From Pterois miles (taxonomy: Eukaryota; Chordata; Actinopteri; Perciformes; Scorpaenidae), in assembly GCA_947000775.1 (NCBI GenBank), contig CAMQGK010000239.1:1-64000 (forward strand): a DNA stretch of 64,000 nt, read 5' to 3'. Both the position numbers and the translations under genes were made by a program. The notes under the pieces are model-generated. The model did no database searches. It was given only the letters and a program-made list of their open reading frames with translations, and was not told the origin of the DNA. Shown here one piece after another: positions 49,547 through 61,642 of this stretch (the first letter of the stretch is position 1; each line of letters begins with the position of its first letter).

Positions 49547-50947
49547 GGATCCTTCCCTTGGTCTGCTGTCAGTGTCTCCCAGACTTCAGCTATAATAATC
49601 AACTACGAAGACTAATTCAAGTCGAAATAAATCTGCATTGATCAGTGTTGTCACAGGTTATATGAGTCTGGAAAACATGTGTAGGCTTCATCTTTGACAC
49701 TACTGAAGCTGGCTGCAGCTACATATTTACAGTGGTAACAATCTTCTTATCCAACTGTTGGCTAGGAAATCAATATGCATATTTCCCAAAATGAAAAAAT
49801 GTTCCTTTAATGTGCAGCTCACTTAGCTAGTCCACGAAAACACAGGCGTTTCCGTCCGGTCTGTCCGTCTTGTGGTCCGTCATCCATCTGACCTGGTCGG
49901 GAATCAGCATTTCTTCATTGTTGTAAAGGAGCCACTGAACTACAGCAACACTCAGTCTGAGTCTCTGTAAAAATGCAAATGAATAATGGTGTTTTATATA
50001 ACCTTCAACTGATTTATGACTGAAGAAGATTCATGTTAACCAACATCAGTATGAGACTGAACACAGGATCATGTTACATGGCTGAGTTTTTGTTATTTTG
50101 ACTAATATAAACATGAGATCAGTCAAGTGTGTAAAGTGTGGAGCTGAAGGCGGTTCAGTGTGTTGAGTGGACTGCTGTGGTGCTGGAGCTTCCTCACATC
50201 AGACTGGTTGTGTGATGCTGCTGGCTTGGTGTGGTTCGGTTGTCGTCCACTCTCCGGGAAGAGTCCTGTCCTGTGAGATCAGAAACAAGTCAGGAATGTG
50301 GATCCTTCTCTTGGTCTGCTGTCAGTGTCTCCCAGACTTCAGCTATAATAATCAACTACAAAGACTAATTCATCTATAAATAAATCTGCATTGATCAGTG
50401 GTGTCACAGGTTATATGAGTCTGGAAAACATGTGTAGGCTTCATCTTTGACACTACTGAAGCTGGCTGCAGCTACATATTTACAGTGGTAACAATCTTCT
50501 TATCTAACTGTTGGCTAGAAAATCAATATGCATATTTCCCAAAATGACAAAATGTTCCTTTAGAGTGCAGCTTACTTATGTCGGCCACGTAAACACAGGC
50601 GTTTCCGTCCGTTCTGTCCGTCTTGTGGTCCGTCATCCATCTGACCTGGTCGGGAATCAGCATTTCTTCATTGTTGTAAAGGAGCCGCTGAACTACAGCA
50701 ACACTCAGTCTGAGTCTCTGCAAAAATACAAATAAATAATGGTGTTTTATATAACCTTCAACTGATTTACTACTGAAGGAGATTCATGCTAACCAACATC
50801 AGTATGAGACTGAACACAGGATCATGTTACATGGCTGAGTTTTTGTTATTTTGACTAATATAAACATGAGATCAGTCCAGTGTGTAAAGTGTGGAGCTGA
50901 AGGTGGTTCAGTGAGTTGAGTGGACTGCTGTGGTGCTGGAGCTTCCT
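49547..50947. repeat. Duplicated block P, copy 2
   Basis: This is the second copy of 42,750-44,150. It has a private CATCTATAAATAAATC near 50,371 where the other copy has CATGTATAAATAAATC. Unit 68 then departs with GATGCTGCTTGC against GATGTTGCTGGC. Confidence 0.8.
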
Positions 50948-51969
50948 CACATCAGACTGGTTGTGTGATGCTGCTTGCTTGGTGTGGTTCGGTTGTCGTC
51001 CACTCTCCGGGAAGAGTCCTGTCCTGAGATCAGAAACAAGTCAGGAATGTGGATCCTTCTCTTGGTCTGCTGTCAGTGTCTCCCATACTTCAGCTGCTAT
51101 AATCAACTACGAAGACTAATTCATATCGAAATAAATCTGCATTGATCAGTGGTGTCACAGGTTATATGAGTCTGGAAAACATGTGTAGGCTTCATCTTTG
51201 ACACTACTGAAACTGGCTGCAGCTACATATTTACAGTGGTAACAATCTTCTTATCTAACTGTTGGCTAGAAAATCAATATGCATATTTCCCAAAATGACA
51301 AAATGTTCCTTTAATGTGCAGCTTACTTACCTAGTCCACGAAAACACAGGCGTTTCCGTCCGTTCTGTCCGTCTTGTGGTCCGTCATCCATCTGACCTGG
51401 TCGGGAATCAGCATTTCTTCATTGTTGTAAAGGAGCCACTGAACTACAGCAACACTCAGTCCGAGTCTCTGCAAAAATACAAATAAATAATGGTGTTTTA
51501 TATAACCTTCAACTGATTTACTACTTTAGAAGATTCATGTTAACCAACATAAATATGAGACTGAACACAGGATCATGTTACATGGCTGAGTTTTTGTTAT
51601 TTTGACTAATATAAACATGAGATCAGTCCAGTGTGTAAAGTGTGGAGCTGAAGGCAGTTCAGTGTGTTGAGTGGACTGCTGTGGTGCTGGAGATTCCTCA
51701 CATCAGACTGGTTGTGTGATGCTGCTGGCTTGGTGTGGTTCGGTTCACGTCCACTCTCCGGGAAGAGTCCTGTCCTGTGAGATCAGAAACAAGTCAGGAA
51801 TGTGGATCCTTCTCTTGGTCTGCTGTCAGTGTCTCCCAGACTTCAGCTATAATAATCAACTACGAAGACTAATTCATGTGGAATTAAATCTGCATTGATC
51901 AGTGGTGTCACAGGTTATATGAGTCTGGAAAACATGTGTAGGCTTCATCTTTGACACTACTGAAACTGG
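50948..51969. repeat. Satellite monomers 68-69, resembling 20.7-21.9 kb
   Basis: Units 68 and 69 follow units 28 and 29 at a shift of 30,203 bp. Both pairs carry TTTAGAAGATTC with AACATAAATATGAG and then GGAGATTCCTCAC with GGTTCACGTCC. A private CATATCGAAATAAATC is near 51,122. Only monomers are present. Confidence 0.75.
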
Positions 51970-53335
51970 CTGCAGCTACATATTTACAGTGGTAACAATC
52001 TTCTTATCTAACTGTTGGCTAGAAAATCAATATGCATATTTCCCAAAATGACAAAATGTTCCTTTAATGTGCAGCTTACTTACCTAGTCCACGAAAACAC
52101 AGGCGTTTCCGTCCGTTCTGTCCGTCTTGTGGTCCGTCACCCATCTGACCTGGTCGGGAATCAGCATATCTTCATTGTTGTAAAGGTGTAAAGGAGCCGC
52201 TGAACTACAGCAACACTGAGTCTGAGTCTCTGTAAAAATACAAATAAATGATGGTGTTTTATATAACCTTAAACTGATTTACTACTGAAGAAGATTCATG
52301 TTAACCAACATCAGCATGAGACTGAACACAGGATCATGTTACATGGCTGAGTTTTTGTTGTTTTGACTAATATAAACATGAGATCAGTCCAGTGTGTAAA
52401 GTGTGGAGCTGAAAGAAGTTCAGTGTGTTGAGTGGACTGCTGTGGTGCTGGAGCTTCCTCACATCAGACTGGTTGTGTGATGCTGCTGGCTTGGTGTGGT
52501 TCGGTTGTCATCCACTCTCCGGGAAGAGTCCTGTCCTGAGATCAGAAACAAGTCAGGAATGTGGATCCTTCTCTTGGTCTGCTGTCAGTGTCTCCCAGAC
52601 TTCAATTAAAAAAAAAATCAACTACGAAGACTAATTCATGTGGAATTAAATCTGCATTGATCAGTGGTGTCACAGGTTATATGAGTCTGGAAAACATGTG
52701 TAGGCTTCATCTTTGACACTACTGAAGCTGGCTGCAGCTACATATTTGCAGTGGTAAAAATCTTGTTTAACTGTTGGCTAAAAAATCAATATGCATATTT
52801 CCCAAAATGACAAAATGTTCCTTTAATGTGCAGCTTACTTACCTAGTCCACGAAAACACAGGCGTTTCCGTCCGTTCTGTCCGTCTTGTGGTCCGTCATC
52901 CATCTGACCTTGTCGGGAATCAGCATTTCTTCATTGTTGTAAAGGAGACACTGAACTACAGCAACACTCAGTCCGAGTCTCTGCAAAAATACAAATAAAT
53001 AATGGTGTTTTATATAACCTTCAACTGATTTACTACTTTAGAAGATTCATGTTAACCAACATAAATATCAGACTGAACACAGGATCATGTTACATGGCTG
53101 AGTTTTTGTTATTTTGACTAATATAAACATGAGATCAGTCCAGTGTGTAAAGTGTGGAGCTGAAGGCAGTTCAGTGTGTTGAGTGGACTGCTGTGGTGCT
53201 GGAGCTTCCTCACATCAGACTGGTTGTGTGATGCTGCTGGCTTGGTGTGGTTCGGTTGTCGTCCACTCTCCGGGAAGAGTCCTGTCCTGTGAGATCAGAA
53301 ACAAGTCAGGAATGTGGATCCTTCTCTTGGTCTGC
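51970..53335. repeat. Duplicated block Q, copy 2
   Basis: This is the second copy of 44,420-45,786. It has ten A in the tract near 52,608 where the other copy has eight, and CATCCATCTGACC near 52,899 where the other has CACCCATCTGACC. It ends at the deletion junction in unit 71. Confidence 0.78.
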
Positions 53336-53889
53336 TGTGGAATTAAATCTGCATTGATCAGTGGTGTCACAGGTTATATGAGTCTGGAAAACATGTGTAG
53401 GCTTCATCTTTGACACTACTGAAACTGGCTGCAGCTACATATTTACAGTGGTGACAATCTTCTTGTTTAACTGTTGGCTAGAAAATCAATATGCATATTT
53501 CCCAAAATGACAAAATGTTCCTTTAGAGTGCAGCTTACTTACCTAGTCCACGAAAACACAGGCGTTTCCGTCCGTTCTGTCCGTCTTGTGGTCCGTCATC
53601 CATCTGACCTGGTCGGGAATCAGCATTTTTCATTGTTGTAAAGGTGTAAAGGAGCCGCTGAACTACAGCAACACTCAGTCTGAGTCTCTGTAAAAATACA
53701 AATAAATAATGGTGTTTTATATAAACTTCAACTGATTTACTACTGAAGAAGATTCATGTTAACCAACATCAGTATGAGACTGAACACAGGATCATGTTAC
53801 ATGGCTGAGTTTTTGTTATTTTGACTAATATAAACATGAGATCAGTCCAGTGTGTATAGTGTGGAGCTGAAGGCGGTTCAGTGTGTTGA
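53183..53889. repeat. Monomer 71, shortened to 707 bp by a 53-bp deletion
   Basis: CTGCTGT at 53,332-53,338 joins directly to GGAATTAAATCTGC, removing the stretch from CAGTGTCTCCC to the TGT before GGAATT. The length is 707 bp, against 760 bp for unit 76, which has the same marks on both sides and no deletion. TGT is present at both ends of the missing part, so the junction has 3-bp microhomology at 53,336-53,338. The head of this unit follows unit 61 and the tail follows unit 63. Confidence 0.9.
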
Positions 53890-56145
53890 GTGGACTGCTG
53901 TGGTGCTGGAGCTTCCTCACATCAGACTGGTTGTGTGATGCTGCTGGCTTGGTGTGGTTCGGTTCACGTCCACTCTCCGGGAAGAGTCCTGTCCTGTGAG
54001 ATCAGAAACAAGTCAGGAATGTGGATCCTTCTCTTGGTCTGCTGTCAGGGTCTCCCAGAGATTCAGCTATAATAATCAACTATGAAGACTAATTCATGTG
54101 GAATTAAATCTGCATTGATCAGTGGTGTCACAGGTTATATGAGTCTGGAAAACATGTGTAGGCTTCATCTTTGACACTACTGAAGCTGGCTGCAGCTACA
54201 TATTTACAGTGGTGACAATCTTCTTATCCAAGTGTTGGCTAGAAAATCAATATGCATATTTCCCAAAATGACAAAATGTTCCTTTAATGTGCAGCTTACT
54301 TACGTCGGCCACGTAAACACAGGCGTTTCCTTCCGTTCTGTCCGTCTTGTGGTCCGTCATCCATCTGACCTGGTCGGGATTCAGCATTTCTTCATTGTTG
54401 TAAAGGAGCTGCTGAACTACAGCAACACTCAGTCTGAGTCTCTGTAAAAATACAAATAAATAATGGTGTTTTATATAAACTTCAACTGATTTACTACCGA
54501 AGAAGATTCATGTTAACCAACATCAGTATGAGACTGAACACAGGATCATGTTACATGGCTGAGTTTTTGTTATTTTGACTAATATAAACTTGAGATCAGT
54601 CCAGTGTGTAAAGTGTGGAGCTGAAGGCGGTTCAGTGTGTTGAGTGGACTGCTGTGGTGCTGGAGATTCCTCACATCAGACTGGTTGTGTGATGCTGCTG
54701 GCTTGGTGTGGTTCAGTTGTCGTCCACTCTCCGGGAAGAGTCCTGTCCTGAGATCAGAAACAAGTCAGGAATGTGGATCCTTCTCTTGGTCTGCTGTCAG
54801 TGTCTCCCAGACTTCAGCTATAATAATCAACTACGAAGACTAATTCATGTGGAATTAAATCTGCATTGATCAGTGGTGTCACAGGTTATATGAGTCTGGA
54901 AAACATGTGTAGGCTTCATCTTTGACACTACTGAAACTGGCTGCAGCTACATATTTACAGTGGTGACAATCTTCTTGTTTAACTGTTGGCTAGAAAATCA
55001 ATATGCATATTTCCCAAAATGAAAAAATGTTCCTTTAGAGTGCAGCTTACTTATGTCGGCCACGTAAACACAGGCGTTTCCGTCCGTTCTGTCCGTCTTG
55101 TGGTCCGTTATCCATCTGACCTGGTCGGGAATCAGCATTTTATCATTGTTGTAAAGGAGCCACTGAACTACAGCAACACTCAGTCTGAGTCTCTGTAAAA
55201 ATACAAATAAATAATGGTGTTTTATATAAACTTCAACTGATTTACTACTGAAGAAGATTCATGTTAACCAACATCAGTATGAGACTGAACACAGGATCAT
55301 GTTACATGGCTGAGTTTTCGTTATTTTGACTAATATAAACATGAGATCAGTCCAGTGTGTAAAGTGTGGAGCTGAAGGCGGTTCAGTGTGTTGAGTGGAC
55401 TGCTGTGGTGCTGGAGCTTCCTCACATCAGACTGGTTGTGTGATGCTGCTGGCTTGGTGTGGTTCGGTTGTCGTCCACTCTCCGGGAAGAGTCCTGTCCT
55501 GAGATCAGAAACAAGTCAGGAATGTGGATCCTTCTCTTGGTCTGCTGTCAGTGTCTCCCATACTTCAGCTGCTATAATCAACTACGAAGACTAATTCATG
55601 TCGAAATAAATCTGCATTGATCAGTGGTGTCACAGGTTATATGAGTCTGGAAAACATGTGTAGGCTTCATCTTTGACACTACTGGAGCTTGCTGCAGCTA
55701 CATATTTACAGTGGTAACAATCTTCTTATCTAACTGTTGGCTAGAAAATCAATATGCATATTTCCCAAAATGACAAAATGTTCCTTTAATGTGCAGCTTA
55801 CTTACCTAGTCCACGAAAACACAGGCGTTTCCGTCCGTTCTGTCCGTCTTGTGGTCCGTCATCCATCTGACCTGGTCGGGAATCAGCATTTCTTCATTGT
55901 TGTAAAGGAGCCACTGAACTACAGCAACACTCAGTCCGAGTCTCTGCAAAAATACAAATAAATAATGGTGTTTTATATAACCTTCAACTGATTTACTACT
56001 TTAGAAGATTCATGTTACCCAACATAAATATGAGACTGAACACAGGATCATGTTACATGGCTGAGTTTTTGTTATTTTGACTAATATAAACATGAGATCA
56101 GTCCAGTGTGTAAAGTGTGGAGCTGAAGGCAGTTCAGTGTGTTGA

Positions 56146-56898
56146 GTGGACTGCTGTGGTGCTGGAGATTCCTCACATCAGACTGGTTGTGTGATGCTGC
56201 TGGCTTGGTGTGGTTCGGTTCACGTCCACTCTCCGGGAAGAGTCCTGTCCTGTGAGATCAGAAACAAGTCAGGAATGTGGGTCCTTCTCTTGGTCTGCTG
56301 TCAGTGTCTCCCAGACTTCAGCTATAATAATCAACTACGAAGACTAATTCATGTGGAATTAAATCTGCATTGATCAGTGGTGTCACAGGTTATATGAGTC
56401 TGGAAAACATGTGTAGGCTTCATCTTTGACACTACTGAAACTGGCTGCAGCTACATATTTACAGTGGTAACAATCTTCTTATCTAACTGTTGGCTAGAAA
56501 ATCAATATGCATATTTCCCAAAATGACAAAATGTTCCTTTAATGTGCAGCTTACTTACCTAGTCCACGAAAACACAGGCGTTTCCGTCCGTTCTGTCCGT
56601 CTTGTGGTCCGTCACCCATCTGACCTGGTCGGGAATCAGCATTTCTTCATTGTTGTAAAGGAGCCACTGAACTACAGCAACACTCAGTCCGAGTCTCTGC
56701 AAAAATACAAATAAATAATGGTGTTTTATATAACCTTCAACTGATTTACTACTTTAGAAGATTCATGTTAACCAACATAAATATGAGACTGAACACAGGA
56801 TCATGTTACATGGCTGAGTTTTTGTTATTTTGACTAATATAAACATGAGATCAGTCCAGTGTGTAAAGTGTGGAGCTGAAGGCAGTTCAGTGTGTTGA
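56146..56898. repeat. Monomer 75, the only unit lacking the GGATCC site
   Basis: ATGTGGATCC reads ATGTGGGTCC at 56,276-56,285. Every other one of the 85 units I checked keeps GGATCC once. In the short ATG frame this is an Ile to Val change. The unit is otherwise of the GGAGATTCC type, like unit 29. Confidence 0.85.
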
Positions 56899-57658
56899 GT
56901 GGACTGCTGTGGTGCTGGAGCTTCCTCACATCAGACTGGTTGTGTGATGCTGCTGGCTTGGTGTGGTTCGGTTGTCGTCCACTCTCCGGGAAGAGTCCTG
57001 TCCTGTGAGATCAGAAACAAGTCAGGAATGTGGATCCTTCTCTTGGTCTGCTGTCAGTGTCTCCCATACTTCAGCTGCTATAATCAACTACGAAGACTAA
57101 TTCATGTCGAAATAAATCTGCATTGATCAGTGGTGTCACAGGTTATATGAGTCTGGAAAACATGTGTAGGCTTCATCTTTGACACTACTGAAACTGGCTG
57201 CAGCTACATATTTACAGTGGTGACAATCTTCTTGTTTAACTGTTGGCTAGAAAATCAATATGCATATTTCCCAAAATGACAAAATGTTCCTTTAGAGTGC
57301 AGCTTACTTACCTAGTCCACGAAAACACAGGCGTTTCCGTCCGTTCTGTCCGTCTTGTGGTCCGTCATCCATCTGACCTGGTCGGGAATCAGCATTTTTC
57401 ATTGTTGTAAAGGTGTAAAGGAGCCGCTGAACTACAGCAACACTCAGTCTGAGTCTTTGTAAAAATACAAATAAATAATGGTGTTTTATATAAACTTCAA
57501 CTGATTTACTACTGAAGAAGATTCATGTTAACCAACATCAGTATGAGACTGAACACAGGATCATGTTACATGGCTGAGTTTTTGTTATTTTGACTAATAT
57601 AAACATGAGATCAGTCCAGTGTGTATAGTGTGGAGCTGAAGGCGGTTCAGTGTGTTGA

Positions 57659-58412
57659 GTGGACTGCTGTGGTGCTGGAGCTTCCTCACATCAGACTGGT
57701 TGTGTGATGCTGCTGGCTTGGTGTGGTTCGGTTCACGTCCACTCTCCGGGAAGAGTCCTGTCCTGTGAGATCAGAAACAAGTCAGGAATGTGGATCCTTC
57801 TCTTGGTCTGCTGTCAGGGTCTCCCAGAGATTCAGCTATAATAATCAACTATGAAGACTAATTCATGTGGAATTAAATCTGCATTGATCAGTGGTGTCAC
57901 AGGTTATATGAGTCTGGAAAACATGTGTAGGCTTCATCTTTGACACTACTGAAGCTGGCTGCAGCTACATATTTACAGTGGTGACAATCTTCTTATCCAA
58001 GTGTTGGCTAGAAAATCAATATGCATATTTCCCAAAATGACAAAATGTTCCTTTAATGTGCAGCTTACTTACGTCGGCCACGTAAACACAGGCGTTTCCT
58101 TCCGTTCTGTCCGTCTTGTGGTCCGTCATCCATCTGACCTGGTCGGGAATCAGCATTTTATCATTGTTGTAAAGGAGCCACTGAACTACAGCAACACTCA
58201 GTCTGAGTCTCTGTAAAAATACAAATAAATAATGGTGTTTTATATAACCTTCAACTGATTTACTACTGAAGAAGATTCATGTTAACCAACATCAGTATGA
58301 GACTGAACACAGGATCATGTTACATGGCTGAGTTTTTGTTATTTTGACTAATATAAACATGAGATCAGTCCAGTGTGTAAAGTGTGGAGCTGAAGGCGGT
58401 TCAGTGTGTTGA
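57659..58412. repeat. Monomer 77, hybrid of two neighbouring haplotypes
   Basis: The left part follows unit 31, with TCCAAGTGTTGGCTAG, CTTACGTCGGCC, TTTCCTTCCG and CCGTCATCC. From about 58,145 it follows unit 32, with GGGAATCAGCATTTTATC and GGAGCCACTG in place of GGGATTCAGCATTTCTTC and GGAGCTGCTG. The switch lies between about 58,125 and 58,147 and drops exactly one monomer relative to the 20-29 kb copy. Confidence 0.8.
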
Positions 58413-61400
58413 GTGGACTGCTGTGGTGCTGGAGCTTCCTCACATCAGACTGTTTGTGTGATGCTGCTGGCTTGGTGTGGTTCGGTTGTCGTCCACTCTC
58501 CGGGAAGAGTCCTGTCCTGTGAGATCAGAAACAAGTCAGGAATGTGGATCCTTCTCTTGGTCTGCTGTCAGTGTCTCCCAGACTTCAGCTATAATAATCA
58601 ACTACGAAGACTAATTCATGTGGAATTAAATCTGCATTGATCAGTGGTGTCACAGGTTATATGAGTCTGGAAAACATGTGTAGGCTTCATCTTTGACACT
58701 ACTGAAACTGGCTGCAGCTACATATTTACAGTGGTGACAATCTTCTTGTTTAACTGTTGGCTAGAAAATCAATATGCATATTTCCCAAAATGAAAAAATG
58801 TTCCTTTAGAGTGCAGCTTACTTATGTCGGCCACGTAAACACAGGCGTTTCCGTCCGTTCTGTCCGTCTTGTGGTCCGTCATCCATCTGACCTGGTCGGG
58901 AATCAGCATTTCTTCATTGTTGTAAAGGAGCCGCTGAACTACAGCAACACTCAGTCTGAGTCTCTGCAAAAATACAAATAAATAATGGTGTTTTATATAA
59001 CCTTCAACTGATTTACTACTGAAGGAGATTCATGCTAACCAACATCAGTATGAGACTGAACACAGGATCATGTTACATGGCTGAGTTTTTGTTATTTTGA
59101 CTAATATAAACATGAGATCAGTCCAGTGTGTAAAGTGTGGAGCTGAAGGTGGTTCAGTGAGTTGAGTGGACTGCTGTGGTGCTGGAGCTTCCTCACATCA
59201 GACTGGTTGTGTGATGTTGCTTGCTTGGTGTGGTTCGGTTGTCGTCCACTCTCCGGGAAGAGTCCTGTCCTGAGATCAGAAACAAGTCAGGAATGTGGAT
59301 CCTTCTCTTGGTCTGCTGTCAGTGTCTCCCATACTTCAGCTGCTATAATCAACTACGAAGACTAATTCATGTCGAAATAAATCTGCATTGATCAGTGGTG
59401 TCACAGGTTATATGAGTCTGGAAAACATGTGTAGGCTTCATCTTTGACACTACTGAAGCTGGCTGCAGCTACATATTTGCAGTGGTAAAAATCTTGTTTA
59501 ACAGTTGGCTAAAAAATCAATATGCATATTTCCCAAAATGACAAATTGTTCCTTTAATGTGCAGCTTACTTACCTAGTCCACGAAAACACAGGCGTTTCC
59601 GTCCGTTCTGTCCGTCTTGTGGTCCGTCACCCATCTGACCTGGTCGGGAATCAGCATTTCTTCATTGTTGTAAAGGAGCCACTGAACTACAGCAACACTC
59701 AGTCTGAGTCTCTGCAAAAATACAAATAAATAATGGTGTTTTATATAACCTTCAACTGATTTACTACTTTAGAAGATTCATGTTAACCAACATAAATATG
59801 AGACTGAACACAGGATCATGTTACATGGCTGAGTTTTTGTTATTTTGACTAATATAAACATGAGATCAGTCCAGTGTGTAAAGTGTGGAGCTGAAGGCAG
59901 TTCAGTGTGTTGAGTGGACTGCTGTGGTGCTGGAGCTTCCTCACATCAGACTGGTTGTGTGATGCTGCTGGCTTGGTGTGGTTCGGTTGTCGTCCACTCT
60001 CCGGGAAGAGTCCTGTCCTGTGAGATCAGAAACAAGTCAGGAATGTGGATCCTTCTCTTGGTCTGCTGTCAGTGTCTCCCATACTTCAGCTGCTATAATC
60101 AACTATGAAGACTAATTCATGTGGAATTAAATCTGCATTGATCAGTGGTGTCACAGGTTATATGAGTCTGGAAAACATGTGTAGGCTTCATCTTTGACAC
60201 TACTGAAACTGGCTGCAGCTACATATTTACAGTGGTGACAATCTTCTTGTTTAACTGTTGGCTAGAAAATCAATATGCATATTTCCCAAAATGACAAAAT
60301 GTTCCTTTAGAGTGCAGCTTACTTATGTCGGCCACGTAAACACAGGCGTTTCCGTCCGTTCTGTCCGTCTTGTGGTCCGTTATCCATCTGACCTGGTCGG
60401 GAATCAGCATTTTATCATTGTTGTAAAGGAGCCACTGAACTACAGCAACACTCAGTCTGAGTCTCTGTAAAAATACAAATAAATAATGGTGTTTTATATA
60501 ACCTTCAACTGATTTACTACTGAAGAAGATTCATGTTAACCAACATCAGTATGAGACTGAACACAGGATCATGTTACATGGCTGAGTTTTTGTTGTTTTG
60601 ACTAATATAAACATGAGATCAGTCCAGTGTGTAAAGTGTGGAGCTGAAGGCAGTTCAGTGTGTTGAGTGGACTGCTGTGGTGCTGGAGCTTCCTCACGTC
60701 AGACTGGTTGTGTGATGCTGCTGGCTTGGTGTGGTTCGGTTGTCGTCCACTCTCTGGGAAGAGTCCTGTCCTGTGAGATCAGAAACAAGTCAAGAATGTG
60801 GATCCTTCTCTTGGTCTGCTGTCAGTGTCTCCCAGACTTCAATTAAAAAAAATCAACTACAAAGACTAATTCATGTGGAATTAAATCTGCATTGATCAGT
60901 GGTGTCACAGGTTATATGAGTCTGGAAAACATGTGTAGGCTTCATCTTTGACACTACTGAAGCTGGCTGCAGCTACATATTTACAGTGGTGACAATCTTC
61001 TTGTTTAACTGTTGGCTAAAAAATCAATATGCATATTTCCCAAAATGACAAAATGTTCCTTTAGAGTGCAGCTTACTTATGTCGGCCACGTAAACACAGG
61101 CGTTTCCTGCCGTTCTGTCCGTCTTGTGGTCCGTCATCCATCTGACCTGGTCGGGAATCAGCATTTCTTCATTGTTGTAAAGGTGTAAAGGAGCTTCTGA
61201 ACTACAGCAACACTCAGTCTGAGTCTCTGCAAAAATACAAATAAATAATGGTGTTTTATATAACCTTCAACTGATTTATGACTGAAGAAGATTCATGTTA
61301 ACCAACATCAGTATGAGACTGAACAACGGATCATGTTACATGGCTGAGTTTTTGTTAATTTGACTATTATAAACATGAGATCAGTTCAGTGTGTACAGTG

Positions 61401-61642
61401 TGGAGCTGAAGGTGGTTCAGTGTGTTGAGTGGACTGCTGTGGTGCTGGAGCTTCCTCACATCAGACTGGTTGTGTGATGCTGCTGGCTTGGTGTGGTTCG
61501 GTTGTCGTTCACTCTCTGGGAAGAGTCCTGTCCTGTGAGATCAGAAACAAGTCAGGAATGTGGATCCTTCTCTTGGTCTGCTGTCAGTGTCTCCCAGACT
61601 TCAGCTACAATAATCAACTACGAAGACTAATTCATGTGGAAT

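Larger units (their letters stand above)
54430..61642. repeat. Long segmental copy S2 (10 monomers)
   Basis: This is the second, shorter copy of 19,750-29,235. Units 73-82 line up with units 27-39 after three register steps of one monomer each. The class order D, B, D, B, C of units 73-77 equals that of units 27-31. Steps fall in unit 77 (hybrid of 31 and 32), between units 78 and 79, and inside unit 79 (head like 35, tail like 36). Confidence 0.78.
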
